Made by a program: the position numbers and the translations under genes. A stretch of 64,000 nt of DNA, taken from positions 62,001 to 126,000 of the forward strand of contig CAVTOY010000012.1 of assembly GCA_963736445.1 (NCBI GenBank), in the 5' to 3' direction. This DNA is from Thiosocius sp963736445. GTDB lineage: Bacteria; Pseudomonadota; Gammaproteobacteria; Chromatiales; Chromatiaceae. Below are positions 34,550-42,994 of this stretch, in pieces (within the stretch, counting starts at the first letter, position 1; every line of letters begins with the position of its first letter). The notes beneath the pieces were generated by a model that was not told where the DNA came from, did no database searches, and saw only the letters and a program-made list of their open reading frames with translations.

Positions 34550-35848
34550 ATGTTTGAACAAGGTCTCGAGGCCCTGTGGCACTCCATGGGTATTGCCAAT
34601 CTGGGGTGGGGGCAACTGCTGATGATCCTGGTCGGCGGGCTGCTGATCTTTCTTGCCATTCGCAAGGGATTCGAGCCGCTGCTGCTATTACCGATAGGCT
34701 TTGGTTGCATTCTTGCCAACGTACCGGTTGCCGGGCTTGCCGAGGATGCCGTTGGGCATTTGCTCATGGCCGGCGATCCCAGTCATCTCGCGGCACTTGC
34801 AGAGATCCTTGGCGTCCCCGTGACGCAGCTTGGCGATGCCGTCAAACACGCCTCTGGCGCATCCCTTGGCGCCGCGCAGACGCTGGCGCAAAACCTGGGC
34901 TATGAGCCGGGTATGTTGCAGCTGTTCTACGAGGTGGCGATCAGTACGGGCGTGGCGCCGCTGCTGATCTTCATGGGCGTCGGCGCCTTGACCGATTTCA
35001 GCGCGCTGATCGCTAAGCCAAGTACGCTGCTGCTCGGTGCCGCGGCGCAGTTTGGCATTTTTTCAACGCTTATCGGCGCGTTGGCACTGAACATCGTACC
35101 GGGCTTCGATTTTACCCTGGCCGAGGCGTCGGCAATCGCCATTATCGGTGGCGCCGACGGTCCAACCGCCATCTTCCTCGCCTCAAAGCTGGCCCCCGAC
35201 CTGCTCGGCGCTATTGCCGTAGCCGCATATTCCTACATGGCCCTCGTACCGATCATCCAGCCACCGATCATGCGCGCCCTCACCAGCAAGACGGAGCGCC
35301 AGGTGGTGATGTCGCAGCTTCGTCCGGTCAGCAAGCTCGAGAAGATCCTGTTTCCGCTCACGGTCCTGCTGCTGTGTTTGCTGTTTCTTCCGTCTGCCGC
35401 GCCACTGATCGGCATGTTGACCTTCGGTAATCTGCTGCGCGAATCCGGCGTCGTGGACCGATTGAGCAAGGCAGCGCAAAACGAAATCATCAATGCGGTA
35501 ACCATTATCCTCGGACTTTCCGTGGGATCGAAGCTGCAGGCGGAAAAGTTCCTCAGCCTGGAGACCCTCGGGATTTTGGCCCTGGGCGCCGCTGCCTTCT
35601 GTATCGGCACCGCTGCGGGCGTGTTGATGGGCAAGGCGATGTATCGGCTCTCGAAGGGCGCGGTGAACCCCCTGATTGGCGCCGCCGGCGTATCGGCGGT
35701 GCCGATGGCGGCACGCGTTGTGAACAAGGTCGGGCTGGAGGCCAATCACCACAATTTCCTGCTGATGCACGCCATGGGGCCGAATGTGGCCGGCGTGATT
35801 GGCTCGGCCGTCGCCGCCGGTGTCTTGCTCGCCGTCGTTGGCGGCTGA
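34550..35848 (+). CDS. oadB: Oxaloacetate decarboxylase beta subunit (Na+ pump)
   Basis: Integral membrane subunit that decarboxylates carboxy-biotin and pumps Na+; 432 residues with about nine transmembrane segments. Conserved blocks include AISTGVAPLLIFMGVGALTDF, the ion-path segment AIIGGADGPTAIF with its key Asp, AYSYMALVPIIQPPI, and the C-terminal HNFLLMHAMGPNVAGVIGSA. It starts four bases after the oadA stop. Confidence 0.96.
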   Translation: MFEQGLEALWHSMGIANLGWGQLLMILVGGLLIFLAIRKGFEPLLLLPIGFGCILANVPVAGLAEDAVGHLLMAGDPSHLAALAEILGVPVTQLGDAVKHASGASLGAAQTLAQNLGYEPGMLQLFYEVAISTGVAPLLIFMGVGALTDFSALIAKPSTLLLGAAAQFGIFSTLIGALALNIVPGFDFTLAEASAIAIIGGADGPTAIFLASKLAPDLLGAIAVAAYSYMALVPIIQPPIMRALTSKTERQVVMSQLRPVSKLEKILFPLTVLLLCLLFLPSAAPLIGMLTFGNLLRESGVVDRLSKAAQNEIINAVTIILGLSVGSKLQAEKFLSLETLGILALGAAAFCIGTAAGVLMGKAMYRLSKGAVNPLIGAAGVSAVPMAARVVNKVGLEANHHNFLLMHAMGPNVAGVIGSAVAAGVLLAVVGG

Positions 35849-35887
35849 GCCTGCTACACTAAACGCCGGATATCCATAACATTTTTG

Positions 35888-35916
35888 TTGCCGCATCGCG
35901 CGGTTTTTCATACAAT
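35888..35916 (+). promoter_or_regulatory. Sigma-70-type promoter of the yceD-rpmF-plsX-fab operon
   Basis: TTGCCG (35888-35893) and TACAAT (35911-35916) are separated by 17 bases; the -10 matches five of six consensus positions and the -35 four of six. Transcription would start at about 35923, only about three bases ahead of the yceD ATG, implying a nearly leaderless transcript. Confidence 0.6.
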
Positions 35917-35925
35917 TCCACGCTT

Positions 35926-36468
35926 ATGTTGTCGCTTCTGCCCGACTTCGCCGATCCGTTGCGGCTGTGTGCGCTCGGCAAGGCCTATGAGGGTGCGATC
36001 CCGCTGGCGCATCTGCCTCGACTCGCGCCGCTTCTGACTTCCACGGAAGGAGAAGCGGCGTTTGTATTGGAATTCGACCGAGACGCGGCGCGCAGGAACA
36101 CCGTGCATGTCAAGGTCCAGGCGACTTTGGCGCTGCAGTGCCAACGTTGTCTCGAGACTATGACGTTGCCGGTGAACGGCGAGTCCAGGCTTGTGGTGGT
36201 GGATGGGCCGGCCGAGGCGGAACGGCTGCCCGAGGATGTCGACCCCCTGCTGGTGGAAGACGCTGAGTTGGTACTGCGATCGCTGATCGAGGACGAGCTC
36301 ATTCTGGCCATCCCGCCGTCGCCGATGCATAGCAGCGATGCCTGTGCGATGAAACTTGAGCAGATCAATGCTGCGGCAGACGAACTGACGATCGGCGATG
36401 TGGGCAGCAAGGCGCATCCTTTCGCATCCCTGGCAACTTGGCGTAGTGACGACGACAAACAAGACTGA
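35926..36468 (+). CDS. yceD: YceD family protein (DUF177), 23S rRNA accumulation protein
   Basis: Conserved 180-residue protein cotranscribed with rpmF, implicated in 23S rRNA accumulation and ribosome assembly. The family signature is the central LQCQRCLETMTLPV (Cys-x-x-Cys), followed by acidic stretches and the Asp-Glu-rich EDAELVLRSLIEDELILAIPP. The C-terminus ends HPFASLATWRSDDDKQD, leading straight into rpmF. No Shine-Dalgarno sequence precedes the ATG, in keeping with the promoter position just upstream. Confidence 0.93.
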   Translation: MLSLLPDFADPLRLCALGKAYEGAIPLAHLPRLAPLLTSTEGEAAFVLEFDRDAARRNTVHVKVQATLALQCQRCLETMTLPVNGESRLVVVDGPAEAERLPEDVDPLLVEDAELVLRSLIEDELILAIPPSPMHSSDACAMKLEQINAAADELTIGDVGSKAHPFASLATWRSDDDKQD

Positions 36469-36488
36469 TTGTCTTTGAGGAGACGAAA

Positions 36489-36659
36489 ATGGCGGTCCAG
36501 AAGAACCGAAAGACACCTTCCAAGCGTGGCATGCGACGCTCCCACGATGCGCTGCGGCCTGAGTCGCTATCGATCGACCCGACCTCCGGCGAGACGCACC
36601 TGCGGCATCACCTAAGCCCCGATGGTTTTTACCGCGGCCGCAAAGTCGTCGACAAGTGA
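36489..36659 (+). CDS. rpmF: 50S ribosomal protein L32
   Basis: A 56-residue ribosomal protein: MAVQKNRKTPSKRGMRRSHD at the start, then LSIDPTSGETHLRHHLSPDG and YRGRKVV near the end. GAGGAG lies seven bases before the ATG. It keeps the canonical gammaproteobacterial L32 form, in which the zinc cysteines are absent and the ETHLRHHLS block replaces them. Between yceD (20 bases upstream) and plsX, as is standard. Confidence 0.97.
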   Translation: MAVQKNRKTPSKRGMRRSHDALRPESLSIDPTSGETHLRHHLSPDGFYRGRKVVDK

Positions 36660-36715
36660 CCAGTGCGGGTCGTCCTTGGCGGCCCTCAGGGACTGGCAAG
36701 CCGGCTTTTGAACGC

Positions 36716-37741
36716 ATGAGTCAATCAATCACGATTGCGCTCGATGCCATGGGTGGTGACCACGGCCCCAGCGTGGTGGTACCGGCGGCATTACGTTTTC
36801 TGAAACACGATACGGACTGCGAGCTTGTGCTGGTGGGGCGGGAGGCGGCGATCCGTGAAAACCTACCAAACGGCCGGCTGCCGGAGCGTCTGAGTCTGCA
36901 GCCCGCCACCCAGGAAGTCAGTATGGATGAACTTCCTTCGCGCGCACTGCGTGGCAAAAAGGATTCCTCCATGCGCGTCGCAATCGATCTGGTGAAGGCG
37001 GGTCGTGCGGATGCCTGCGTGAGTGCGGGTAATACGGGCGCACTGATGGCGACGGCACGATTTGTTCTGAAGACCCTGCCACACATCGACAGACCGGCGA
37101 TCATCACCTCGCTGCCCGCAATCAAAGGCAAGACCTGGGTCCTGGATCTCGGTGCCAATGTCGACTGTGAAGCGACCCATCTCTACCAGTTCGCCGTAAT
37201 GGGAGCCGAGCTAGTCTCTGCGGTGGACGGCAAGGAGCGACCGACCGTGGGGCTTCTGAATATCGGCCAGGAAGAAATCAAGGGCAACGAGCAGGTGAAA
37301 GAGGCCCACGAACTGCTTTCTAAGAGTGAGTTGAACTATGTCGGCTACGTCGAGGGCGACGATATCTATCTGCGCGACAACCTCGATATCGTGGTTACCG
37401 ATGGCTTCGTCGGCAACGTCGCGCTGAAGAATACGGAAGGGGTCGCAAAATTGTTCCGGCATCTCATGGCCGCGGAGTTCAAGCGCAATTTTTTGACCCG
37501 GCTTGCCGGGCTTGCCGCTTTGCCGGTGCTGCGGGCGCTGCGTCGTCGAATAGACCCGCGCCGCTATAATGGCGCCAGCCTGCTCGGCCTGCGCGGCATC
37601 GTCGTGAAGAGTCACGGCTGCGCCGACGCGCTGGCTTTTGAGAACGCCATCGCAATCGCTAAGAAAGAGGTGCTGGCTGACATAGCTGATCGAATTCAGC
37701 AGCGGGTAGGTCAGCAGTTGGATGTCTCGGTCAGCGCATGA
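36716..37741 (+). CDS. plsX: Phosphate acyltransferase PlsX
   Basis: Makes acyl-phosphate from acyl-ACP for the PlsY step of phospholipid synthesis; 341 residues from ATG 36716. Motifs: ITIALDAMGGDHGPSVVVPA at the N-terminus, ALRGKKDSSMRVAIDLVK, ADACVSAGNTGALMA, and VTDGFVGNVALKNTEG. The preceding GTG at 36656 would extend the protein backward over the end of rpmF and lacks family support. The stop overlaps the fabH ATG by four bases. Confidence 0.96.
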   Translation: MSQSITIALDAMGGDHGPSVVVPAALRFLKHDTDCELVLVGREAAIRENLPNGRLPERLSLQPATQEVSMDELPSRALRGKKDSSMRVAIDLVKAGRADACVSAGNTGALMATARFVLKTLPHIDRPAIITSLPAIKGKTWVLDLGANVDCEATHLYQFAVMGAELVSAVDGKERPTVGLLNIGQEEIKGNEQVKEAHELLSKSELNYVGYVEGDDIYLRDNLDIVVTDGFVGNVALKNTEGVAKLFRHLMAAEFKRNFLTRLAGLAALPVLRALRRRIDPRRYNGASLLGLRGIVVKSHGCADALAFENAIAIAKKEVLADIADRIQQRVGQQLDVSVSA

Positions 37742-38715
37742 ATACCTTTGCAAGGATCACCGGGACAGGCGGCTATTTGCCCGAAAAGGTGCTGACCAAC
37801 AAAGATCTCGAGTCAATGGTTGACACTAGCGATCAGTGGATCCGCGAGCGCACTGGGATTCTCAAGCGACACATTGCCGAAAGTTATCAGACAACCTGCG
37901 ACCTCGCCGAGCAGGCCGCGCGCCGCGCTATCGATGCAGCAGGCAAGCGCCCGCAAGACATCGACTTGATTGTTCTGGCAACCACAACCCCAGATAAAAT
38001 CTTTCCCAGCTCCGCGTGCCTGGTACAACAGCGGCTCGACATCCATGGATGCGCGGCCTTTGACGTTCAGGCAGTTTGTACGGGCTTCATCTATGCATTG
38101 AGCGTAGCGGAGAAGTTCGTCAAGACAGGCGCTGCGCGCTGCGCGCTGGTGATTGGTGCCGAGACGTTCTCCCGTATCGTGGACTGGACTGATCGTGACA
38201 CCTGCGTTCTGTTCGGCGATGGGGCGGGCGCAGTGATCATCGAAGCATCGGAAGTGCCTGGAATACTGTCGTCGCATCTGCATGCAGATGGCGCCTACGA
38301 GACGCTGTTGCACGTCCCGGGTGGTGTGTCGCGTGGATACAGCATGCCAGATGCAGAAGGCGACCCGCACTACACGCAAATGAGGGGTTACGAGGTATTC
38401 AAGATGGCGGTCAACACCCTCGGCCGCATTGTTGACGAGACACTGGATGCCAACGATATGAAGAAATCCGATGTCGACTGGCTGGTACCGCATCAAGCCA
38501 ATATCCGCATTATTAACGCGACGGCGCGCAAGCTCAATATGTCCATGGACAAGGTGGTAGTGACAGTAGACCAACACGGCAATACTTCGGCAGCCTCGGT
38601 CCCACTGGCCCTCGACACGGCGGTGCGTGATGGGCGAATCAGGCCGGGCGAGGTGTTGTTGCTCGAGGCATTCGGCGGTGGTTTTACCTGGGGCTCTGTG
38701 TTGCTCAAATTCTGA
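37738..38715 (+). CDS. fabH: 3-oxoacyl-ACP synthase III (KAS III)
   Basis: Starts fatty-acid synthesis by condensing acetyl-CoA with malonyl-ACP; 325 residues. The catalytic triad is C114 (VQAVCTGFIYAL), His in LVPHQANIRI (about 252) and Asn in QHGNTSAASVP (about 282). The substrate-binding WIRERTGI segment is present. The ATG overlaps plsX (ATGA), giving coupled translation in the order plsX-fabH-fabD-fabG. Confidence 0.97.
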   Translation: MNTFARITGTGGYLPEKVLTNKDLESMVDTSDQWIRERTGILKRHIAESYQTTCDLAEQAARRAIDAAGKRPQDIDLIVLATTTPDKIFPSSACLVQQRLDIHGCAAFDVQAVCTGFIYALSVAEKFVKTGAARCALVIGAETFSRIVDWTDRDTCVLFGDGAGAVIIEASEVPGILSSHLHADGAYETLLHVPGGVSRGYSMPDAEGDPHYTQMRGYEVFKMAVNTLGRIVDETLDANDMKKSDVDWLVPHQANIRIINATARKLNMSMDKVVVTVDQHGNTSAASVPLALDTAVRDGRIRPGEVLLLEAFGGGFTWGSVLLKF

Positions 38716-38726
38716 GAAGACTTTCT

Positions 38727-39668
38727 ATGAGCAAGAAATTCGCTATTGTTTTTCCGGGTCAGGGCTCGCAAGCAGTCGGGATGCTGGCCGACCTCGCCAA
38801 AGACCATCCCGTGGTTCGCACGACCTTCGAAGAGGGTTCGGATGCACTGGGTGTGGATCTCTGGTCGCTCAGTCAAGAAGGACCGAAAGAGCAACTTAAC
38901 GAGACACAGAACACACAGCCGGCGCTGTTGTGCGCCGGGATAGCCGTAATGCGTGTTCTTAACGAAAGGCTTGACCAACAGCCGCTCGCGATGGCCGGCC
39001 ATAGCCTCGGCGAATACACTGCGCTGGTAGCGGCGGGCGTATTAAGTCTTGCCGATGCTGCGCGATTGGTTGCAAAGCGCGGTCGCCTGATGCAGGAAGC
39101 CGTGCCGGTGGGTTATGGCGCGATGGCGGCGATTCTTGGCCTGGATGATAAGCAGGTACGGGAGGTATGCGAGGAAGCTGCACAGGGGCAGGTCGTGGAG
39201 GCGGTAAACTTCAACTCGCCAGGTCAGGTCGTGGTTGCCGGCGATGCGGAGGCGGTAAGCCGTGCGACAAGGGTCGCCAGGGCAGTGGGCGCAAAGCGCG
39301 CACTGCTGCTGGACGTGAGCGTCCCTTCCCACTGTGCGCTGATGAAGCCAGCCGCGCAGCGACTTGGACAAGCGCTGCAAGCCGTGGTGTTCCATGCGCC
39401 CAGCACCCCGGTGCTACAGAACGTCACCGCTGCTGAGGCAGCGGATCCCGATGAGATCAGAAACTTGCTGGTGGAACAACTGTTCAGCCCGGTCCGTTGG
39501 GTGGAGACCGTCCAAGCGCTCGCGCAACGCGGGGTCGAACTGGTTGTCGAGGCCGGTCCTGGTAAGATTTTGACCGGGCTCGTCAAGCGCATCGATAGGT
39601 CACTGCAGGCACTCCCCGTTGTTGATCCTGCGAGCCTCGATAACGCTGTGGAGGCAGTCAATGCTTGA
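38727..39668 (+). CDS. fabD: Malonyl-CoA:ACP transacylase
   Basis: Loads malonate onto ACP; 313 residues. The N-terminal IVFPGQGSQAVGML and nucleophile S93 in the GHSLGEYTAL elbow are intact, as are the malonate-binding Arg region (KRGRLMQEAVP), the catalytic His (VPSHCALM) and the Q at GQGSQ. It begins eleven bases after fabH and overlaps the fabG start by eight bases. Confidence 0.97.
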   Translation: MSKKFAIVFPGQGSQAVGMLADLAKDHPVVRTTFEEGSDALGVDLWSLSQEGPKEQLNETQNTQPALLCAGIAVMRVLNERLDQQPLAMAGHSLGEYTALVAAGVLSLADAARLVAKRGRLMQEAVPVGYGAMAAILGLDDKQVREVCEEAAQGQVVEAVNFNSPGQVVVAGDAEAVSRATRVARAVGAKRALLLDVSVPSHCALMKPAAQRLGQALQAVVFHAPSTPVLQNVTAAEAADPDEIRNLLVEQLFSPVRWVETVQALAQRGVELVVEAGPGKILTGLVKRIDRSLQALPVVDPASLDNAVEAVNA

Positions 39669-40401
39669 AGGAAAGATCGCGCTGGTTACCGGCGCCAGCC
39701 GTGGCATCGGTGCTGCCATCGCCGACCAGCTTGGTCAGCAGGGCGCGACTGTCGTCGGAACGGCGACTACCGATGCCGGTGCCGAGGCGATTTCGCGGCG
39801 CCTCTCGGAGGCAGGCATCAAGGGTCAGGGGATGCGCCTGGATGTGAGCGACGATGACTCGGTAGAGGTCGTCATCGCGGCGATTGCCGAGGCGTTCGGC
39901 CCGGTCACGATTCTGATTAACAACGCCGGCATCACCCGCGACAATCTGTTGATGCGAATGAAAACCGATGAGTGGGACAGCGTCATCAGCACCAACTTGA
40001 GCTCAGTCTATCGTCTCTCCAAGGCCTGCCTGCGGGCAATGATGAAGGCAAGAACGGGGCGAATTATAAATATTGCCTCGGTGGTAGGCGCGAGCGGCAA
40101 TCCAGGCCAGACTAACTATTCAGCAGCCAAAGCAGGCATGTTGGGTTTTACGAAGTCCCTCGCGCAAGAGGTAGGATCGCGCGGTATTACCGTCAATGCG
40201 GTGGCGCCGGGGTTCATCGACACCGACATGACGCGCGATCTGCCCGACGCGCAACGTGCCACGCTGCTTGGGCACATCCCGCTCGGCCGACTCGGTCGCC
40301 CTGAAGAGATAGCGTCTGTGGTCGCGTTCCTTGCATCGGATGCCGCGGCGTACGTGACCGGAGAAACCATTCACGTAAATGGTGGCATGTACATGACCTG
40401 A
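39661..40401 (+). CDS. fabG: 3-oxoacyl-ACP reductase
   Basis: NADPH-dependent short-chain dehydrogenase reducing the beta-keto group; 246 residues from ATG 39661. It has the nucleotide-binding TGASRGIGAAIAD, NNAGITRDNLLMRM, the catalytic Ser (NIASVVGASG), Y-x3-K (NYSAAKAGML), and the C-terminal GETIHVNGGMYM. Upstream in-frame starts fall in fabD and are rejected. acpP follows after 141 bases with its own promoter. Confidence 0.97.
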   Translation: MLEGKIALVTGASRGIGAAIADQLGQQGATVVGTATTDAGAEAISRRLSEAGIKGQGMRLDVSDDDSVEVVIAAIAEAFGPVTILINNAGITRDNLLMRMKTDEWDSVISTNLSSVYRLSKACLRAMMKARTGRIINIASVVGASGNPGQTNYSAAKAGMLGFTKSLAQEVGSRGITVNAVAPGFIDTDMTRDLPDAQRATLLGHIPLGRLGRPEEIASVVAFLASDAAAYVTGETIHVNGGMYMT

Positions 40402-40462
40402 TGGCCGAAGTTACCACCATTTGCCGCAGTTTAAGAGATTACTGAAATTGTACCGGAGCGCT

Positions 40463-40490
40463 TTGAAGCAGAGGGCAAACTGAATACAAT
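40463..40490 (+). promoter_or_regulatory. Sigma-70-type promoter in front of acpP
   Basis: TTGAAG (40463-40468) and TACAAT (40485-40490) are separated by 16 bases. A dedicated acpP promoter is expected because ACP is needed in large excess over the fab enzymes. A strong ribosome binding site (GGAGG, just before 40530) stands ahead of the acpP ATG. Confidence 0.55.
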
Positions 40491-40542
40491 GTCGCGTCAT
40501 CGCGTGGCGCCTTGATCACGTATTTCTGGAGGAAATGACAGA

Positions 40543-40776
40543 ATGAGCACTATCGAAGAACGCGTAAAGAAGATCGTCGTGGAACAGCTGGGAGTGAAAG
40601 AAGAAGAAGTGGTGCCGGCGGCCTCTTTCGTCGATGATCTTGGCGCCGATTCGCTGGACACTGTTGAACTCGTAATGGCCCTCGAAGAGGAATTCGAAAC
40701 CGAGATTCCTGACGAAGAGGCCGAGAAGATTACGACCGTCCAACAGGCGATCGATTACGTAACCGCGCACAGCTGA
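40543..40776 (+). CDS. acpP: Acyl carrier protein
   Basis: Small acidic carrier of growing acyl chains, 77 residues. Serine 37 in GADSLDTVELVMALEEEF takes the 4'-phosphopantetheine. The N-terminal MSTIEERVKKIVVEQLGV and C-terminal ITTVQQAIDYV helices are typical. TGGAGGAAATGACAG before the ATG gives a strong ribosome binding site. The gene has its own promoter between fabG and fabF. Confidence 0.98.
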   Translation: MSTIEERVKKIVVEQLGVKEEEVVPAASFVDDLGADSLDTVELVMALEEEFETEIPDEEAEKITTVQQAIDYVTAHS

Positions 40777-40782
40777 TTTTGT

Positions 40783-40802
40783 CCGAATCCTTTCACATTC
40801 GG
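40783..40802 (+). other. Small inverted repeat between acpP and fabF
   Basis: CCGAAT and ATTCGG form a six-base-pair stem with an eight-base loop just after the acpP stop. No T-tract follows, so it is not a simple terminator; it could be a processing or stability element that helps acpP mRNA exceed fabF mRNA. Function is inference. Confidence 0.3.
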
Positions 40803-40873
40803 CCATAGGTTCTGCAACGCAGGACCCTGGCCGTTTGATCTTTAGAGTATCCTTTCCAAAGGGGTCTTCCCAG

Positions 40874-42118
40874 ATGTCACAGAGAAGGGTTGTCGTCACG
40901 GGCCTAGGCCTGGTTGCGCCGGTGGGTCTTGACGTTGCCAGCGGCTGGGAAAGCATCGTTTCCGGTCGAAGCGGTATCCAGCCAATCACGCATTTTGACA
41001 TCGCACCCTTCAGCGTTCGGTTTGGTGGCCCGATCTATGGTTTCGACGTCGAGCAGTACATCCCCAAGAAAGAGGCCCGCAAGATGGATGCCTTCATCCA
41101 TTATGGGATCGCAGCAGGGGTCCAGGCGATAACTGACAGCGGTATCGAGGTCACCGACGCAAACGCCAAACGCATAGGCGTGGCGATCGGTTCCGGCATC
41201 GGTGGGTTAACCGGGATTGAGAACTCCTACGGCGCCTATCTCAGTGGCGGACCGCGTAAGATCTCGCCGTTTTTCGTACCGGCGAACATCATCAATATGG
41301 TCGCAGGCAACTTGTCCATCCTACATGGCTTGAAGGGACCGAACATTTCGATCGTTTCCGCTTGCAGCACCGGTGCGCACAACATCGGGGAGGCAATGCG
41401 GATGATCCAGTACGGGACGGTCGATATGATGGTCGCTGGGGGCGCAGAGATGGCGACATCGCCGACCGGTTTAGGCGGTTTTGCGGCAGCGCGAGCACTC
41501 TCGACGCGCAACGATGACCCACAGGCGGCAAGCCGGCCGTGGGATAAAGACCGTGATGGCTTTGTGCTCAGCGATGGCGCCGGCGTATTGATGCTGGAGG
41601 AATTGGAGCACGCCAAGGCGCGTGGTGCCCGGATCTATGCAGAACTCGCTGGTTCGGCAATGAACTCTGACGCTTATCACATGACCTCGCCGGCTCCAAA
41701 TGGGGAGGGCGCGGCCGATTGCATGCGTTTGGCGCTGGCGGATGCGGGATTGAACATGGATCGAGTGGACTATATCAATGCACACGGCACGTCGACGCCC
41801 GCCGGCGATGTGGCTGAGACCATGGCGGTGAAGGCGGCGTTTGGTGATCATGCGCGCAAACTCGCGGTTAGCTCCACCAAGTCGATGACCGGACACATGC
41901 TCGGGGCCGCTGGCGGGGCCGAGGCATTGTTCACGGTCCTGGCGATACGCGATCAGGTAATGCCGCCGACCATAAATCTCGACAATCCTGATGAACAATG
42001 TGATCTGGACTATGTGCCGCAGACTGCGCGCGAGGCTCGGATCGACACTGCCATCTCGAATTCTTTCGGTTTCGGTGGAACTAACGGGACCCTGGTTTTC
42101 TGTCGTTTTACCGACTGA
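40874..42118 (+). CDS. fabF: 3-oxoacyl-ACP synthase II (KAS II)
   Basis: Elongating condensing enzyme, 414 residues from ATG 40874. The nucleophile is C164 (VSACSTGAHNIGEAM); the two catalytic histidines are in NAHGTSTPAGD (about 304) and TKSMTGHMLGAAGG (about 340). The N-terminal RRVVVTGLGLVAPVG is the family start. The in-frame extension to 40835 has no support. AAGGGG lies ten bases upstream. pabC follows after 36 bases. Confidence 0.97.
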   Translation: MSQRRVVVTGLGLVAPVGLDVASGWESIVSGRSGIQPITHFDIAPFSVRFGGPIYGFDVEQYIPKKEARKMDAFIHYGIAAGVQAITDSGIEVTDANAKRIGVAIGSGIGGLTGIENSYGAYLSGGPRKISPFFVPANIINMVAGNLSILHGLKGPNISIVSACSTGAHNIGEAMRMIQYGTVDMMVAGGAEMATSPTGLGGFAAARALSTRNDDPQAASRPWDKDRDGFVLSDGAGVLMLEELEHAKARGARIYAELAGSAMNSDAYHMTSPAPNGEGAADCMRLALADAGLNMDRVDYINAHGTSTPAGDVAETMAVKAAFGDHARKLAVSSTKSMTGHMLGAAGGAEALFTVLAIRDQVMPPTINLDNPDEQCDLDYVPQTAREARIDTAISNSFGFGGTNGTLVFCRFTD

Positions 42119-42154
42119 CCGTTAGTAGGTAGTCGGGTCGAGGCACGCGTTTTC

Positions 42155-42994
42155 ATGCACGGTGACGCGCTCGTCGATGGCTCGGCAACCAATGCCGCAT
42201 GGCTCGACGAGCGGTCATGCCAGTTCGGCGATGGTCTTTTCGAAACCATCGCCGTCATCGATGGCGAGCCCTGCCTTTGGGATGCGCATATGGAGCGACT
42301 CAGCGAGGGTTGCCGACGACTGCGCCTTCCGCTGCCCGACTTCGTCCGACTTCGCGAGGAATGTCGCGACCTCTGTACCGGTCGGGCGCGTGCGGTTCTA
42401 AAGTTCATCTGGTCTGCCGGATCGTCAGAGCGGGGATACCGCAGGCCTGCCGATGTCGTCCCACGGCGGATACTAAGAATCTCAGCCTGGCCGGGAGGAC
42501 CTCAGCGTCGACCCTGGGTCATGCGTGTGTGTGTTCATCGCCTGAGTGAGAATCCGGTACTTGCACAGATCAAACATCTCAATCGCCTGGATCAGGTGAT
42601 TGCAAGTAACGAATGGCAGGAGTCGGAGATCGATGAAGGCCTGATGCTCGGCCAGGATGGCCGCGTGGTTTGCGGCACCAGGAGCAATCTCTTCATACAG
42701 CAGGCGGGCCGCCTGCGGACACCGGTCGTCGACACTGCCGGGATCGCAGGCGTAGTGCGCGCACTCGTGCTCGGTGCCGGCGCTCATGGCGATCGGTCAG
42801 TCGAGGTGGGCCGGATTTCGCTGGATGATGTGCATGCGGCGGATGCGGTCTTTCTGACCAATTCGCTGATTGGGGTGGTGCGTGTCGGCCGCTTCGAACA
42901 GACTGCGTATGACATGCAGTTCGAGGAGCACCCAGCGATGGTTGGGGTTCGACGTCTGTGCCACATCGCTGAGCCCGCAAGCCCGCCAATATGA
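42155..42994 (+). CDS. pabC: Aminodeoxychorismate lyase
   Basis: Fold-type IV PLP enzyme that releases p-aminobenzoate and pyruvate for folate synthesis; 279 residues. It has the RSCQFGDGLFETIAV start region, the PLP lysine in AQIKHLNRLDQVIAS, and cofactor-phosphate contacts in VVCGTRSNLFI and FLTNSLIGVV. Its place in the fabF-pabC-mltG-tmk-holB string is canonical. The stop overlaps the mltG start (ATGA). Confidence 0.94.
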   Translation: MHGDALVDGSATNAAWLDERSCQFGDGLFETIAVIDGEPCLWDAHMERLSEGCRRLRLPLPDFVRLREECRDLCTGRARAVLKFIWSAGSSERGYRRPADVVPRRILRISAWPGGPQRRPWVMRVCVHRLSENPVLAQIKHLNRLDQVIASNEWQESEIDEGLMLGQDGRVVCGTRSNLFIQQAGRLRTPVVDTAGIAGVVRALVLGAGAHGDRSVEVGRISLDDVHAADAVFLTNSLIGVVRVGRFEQTAYDMQFEEHPAMVGVRRLCHIAEPASPPI

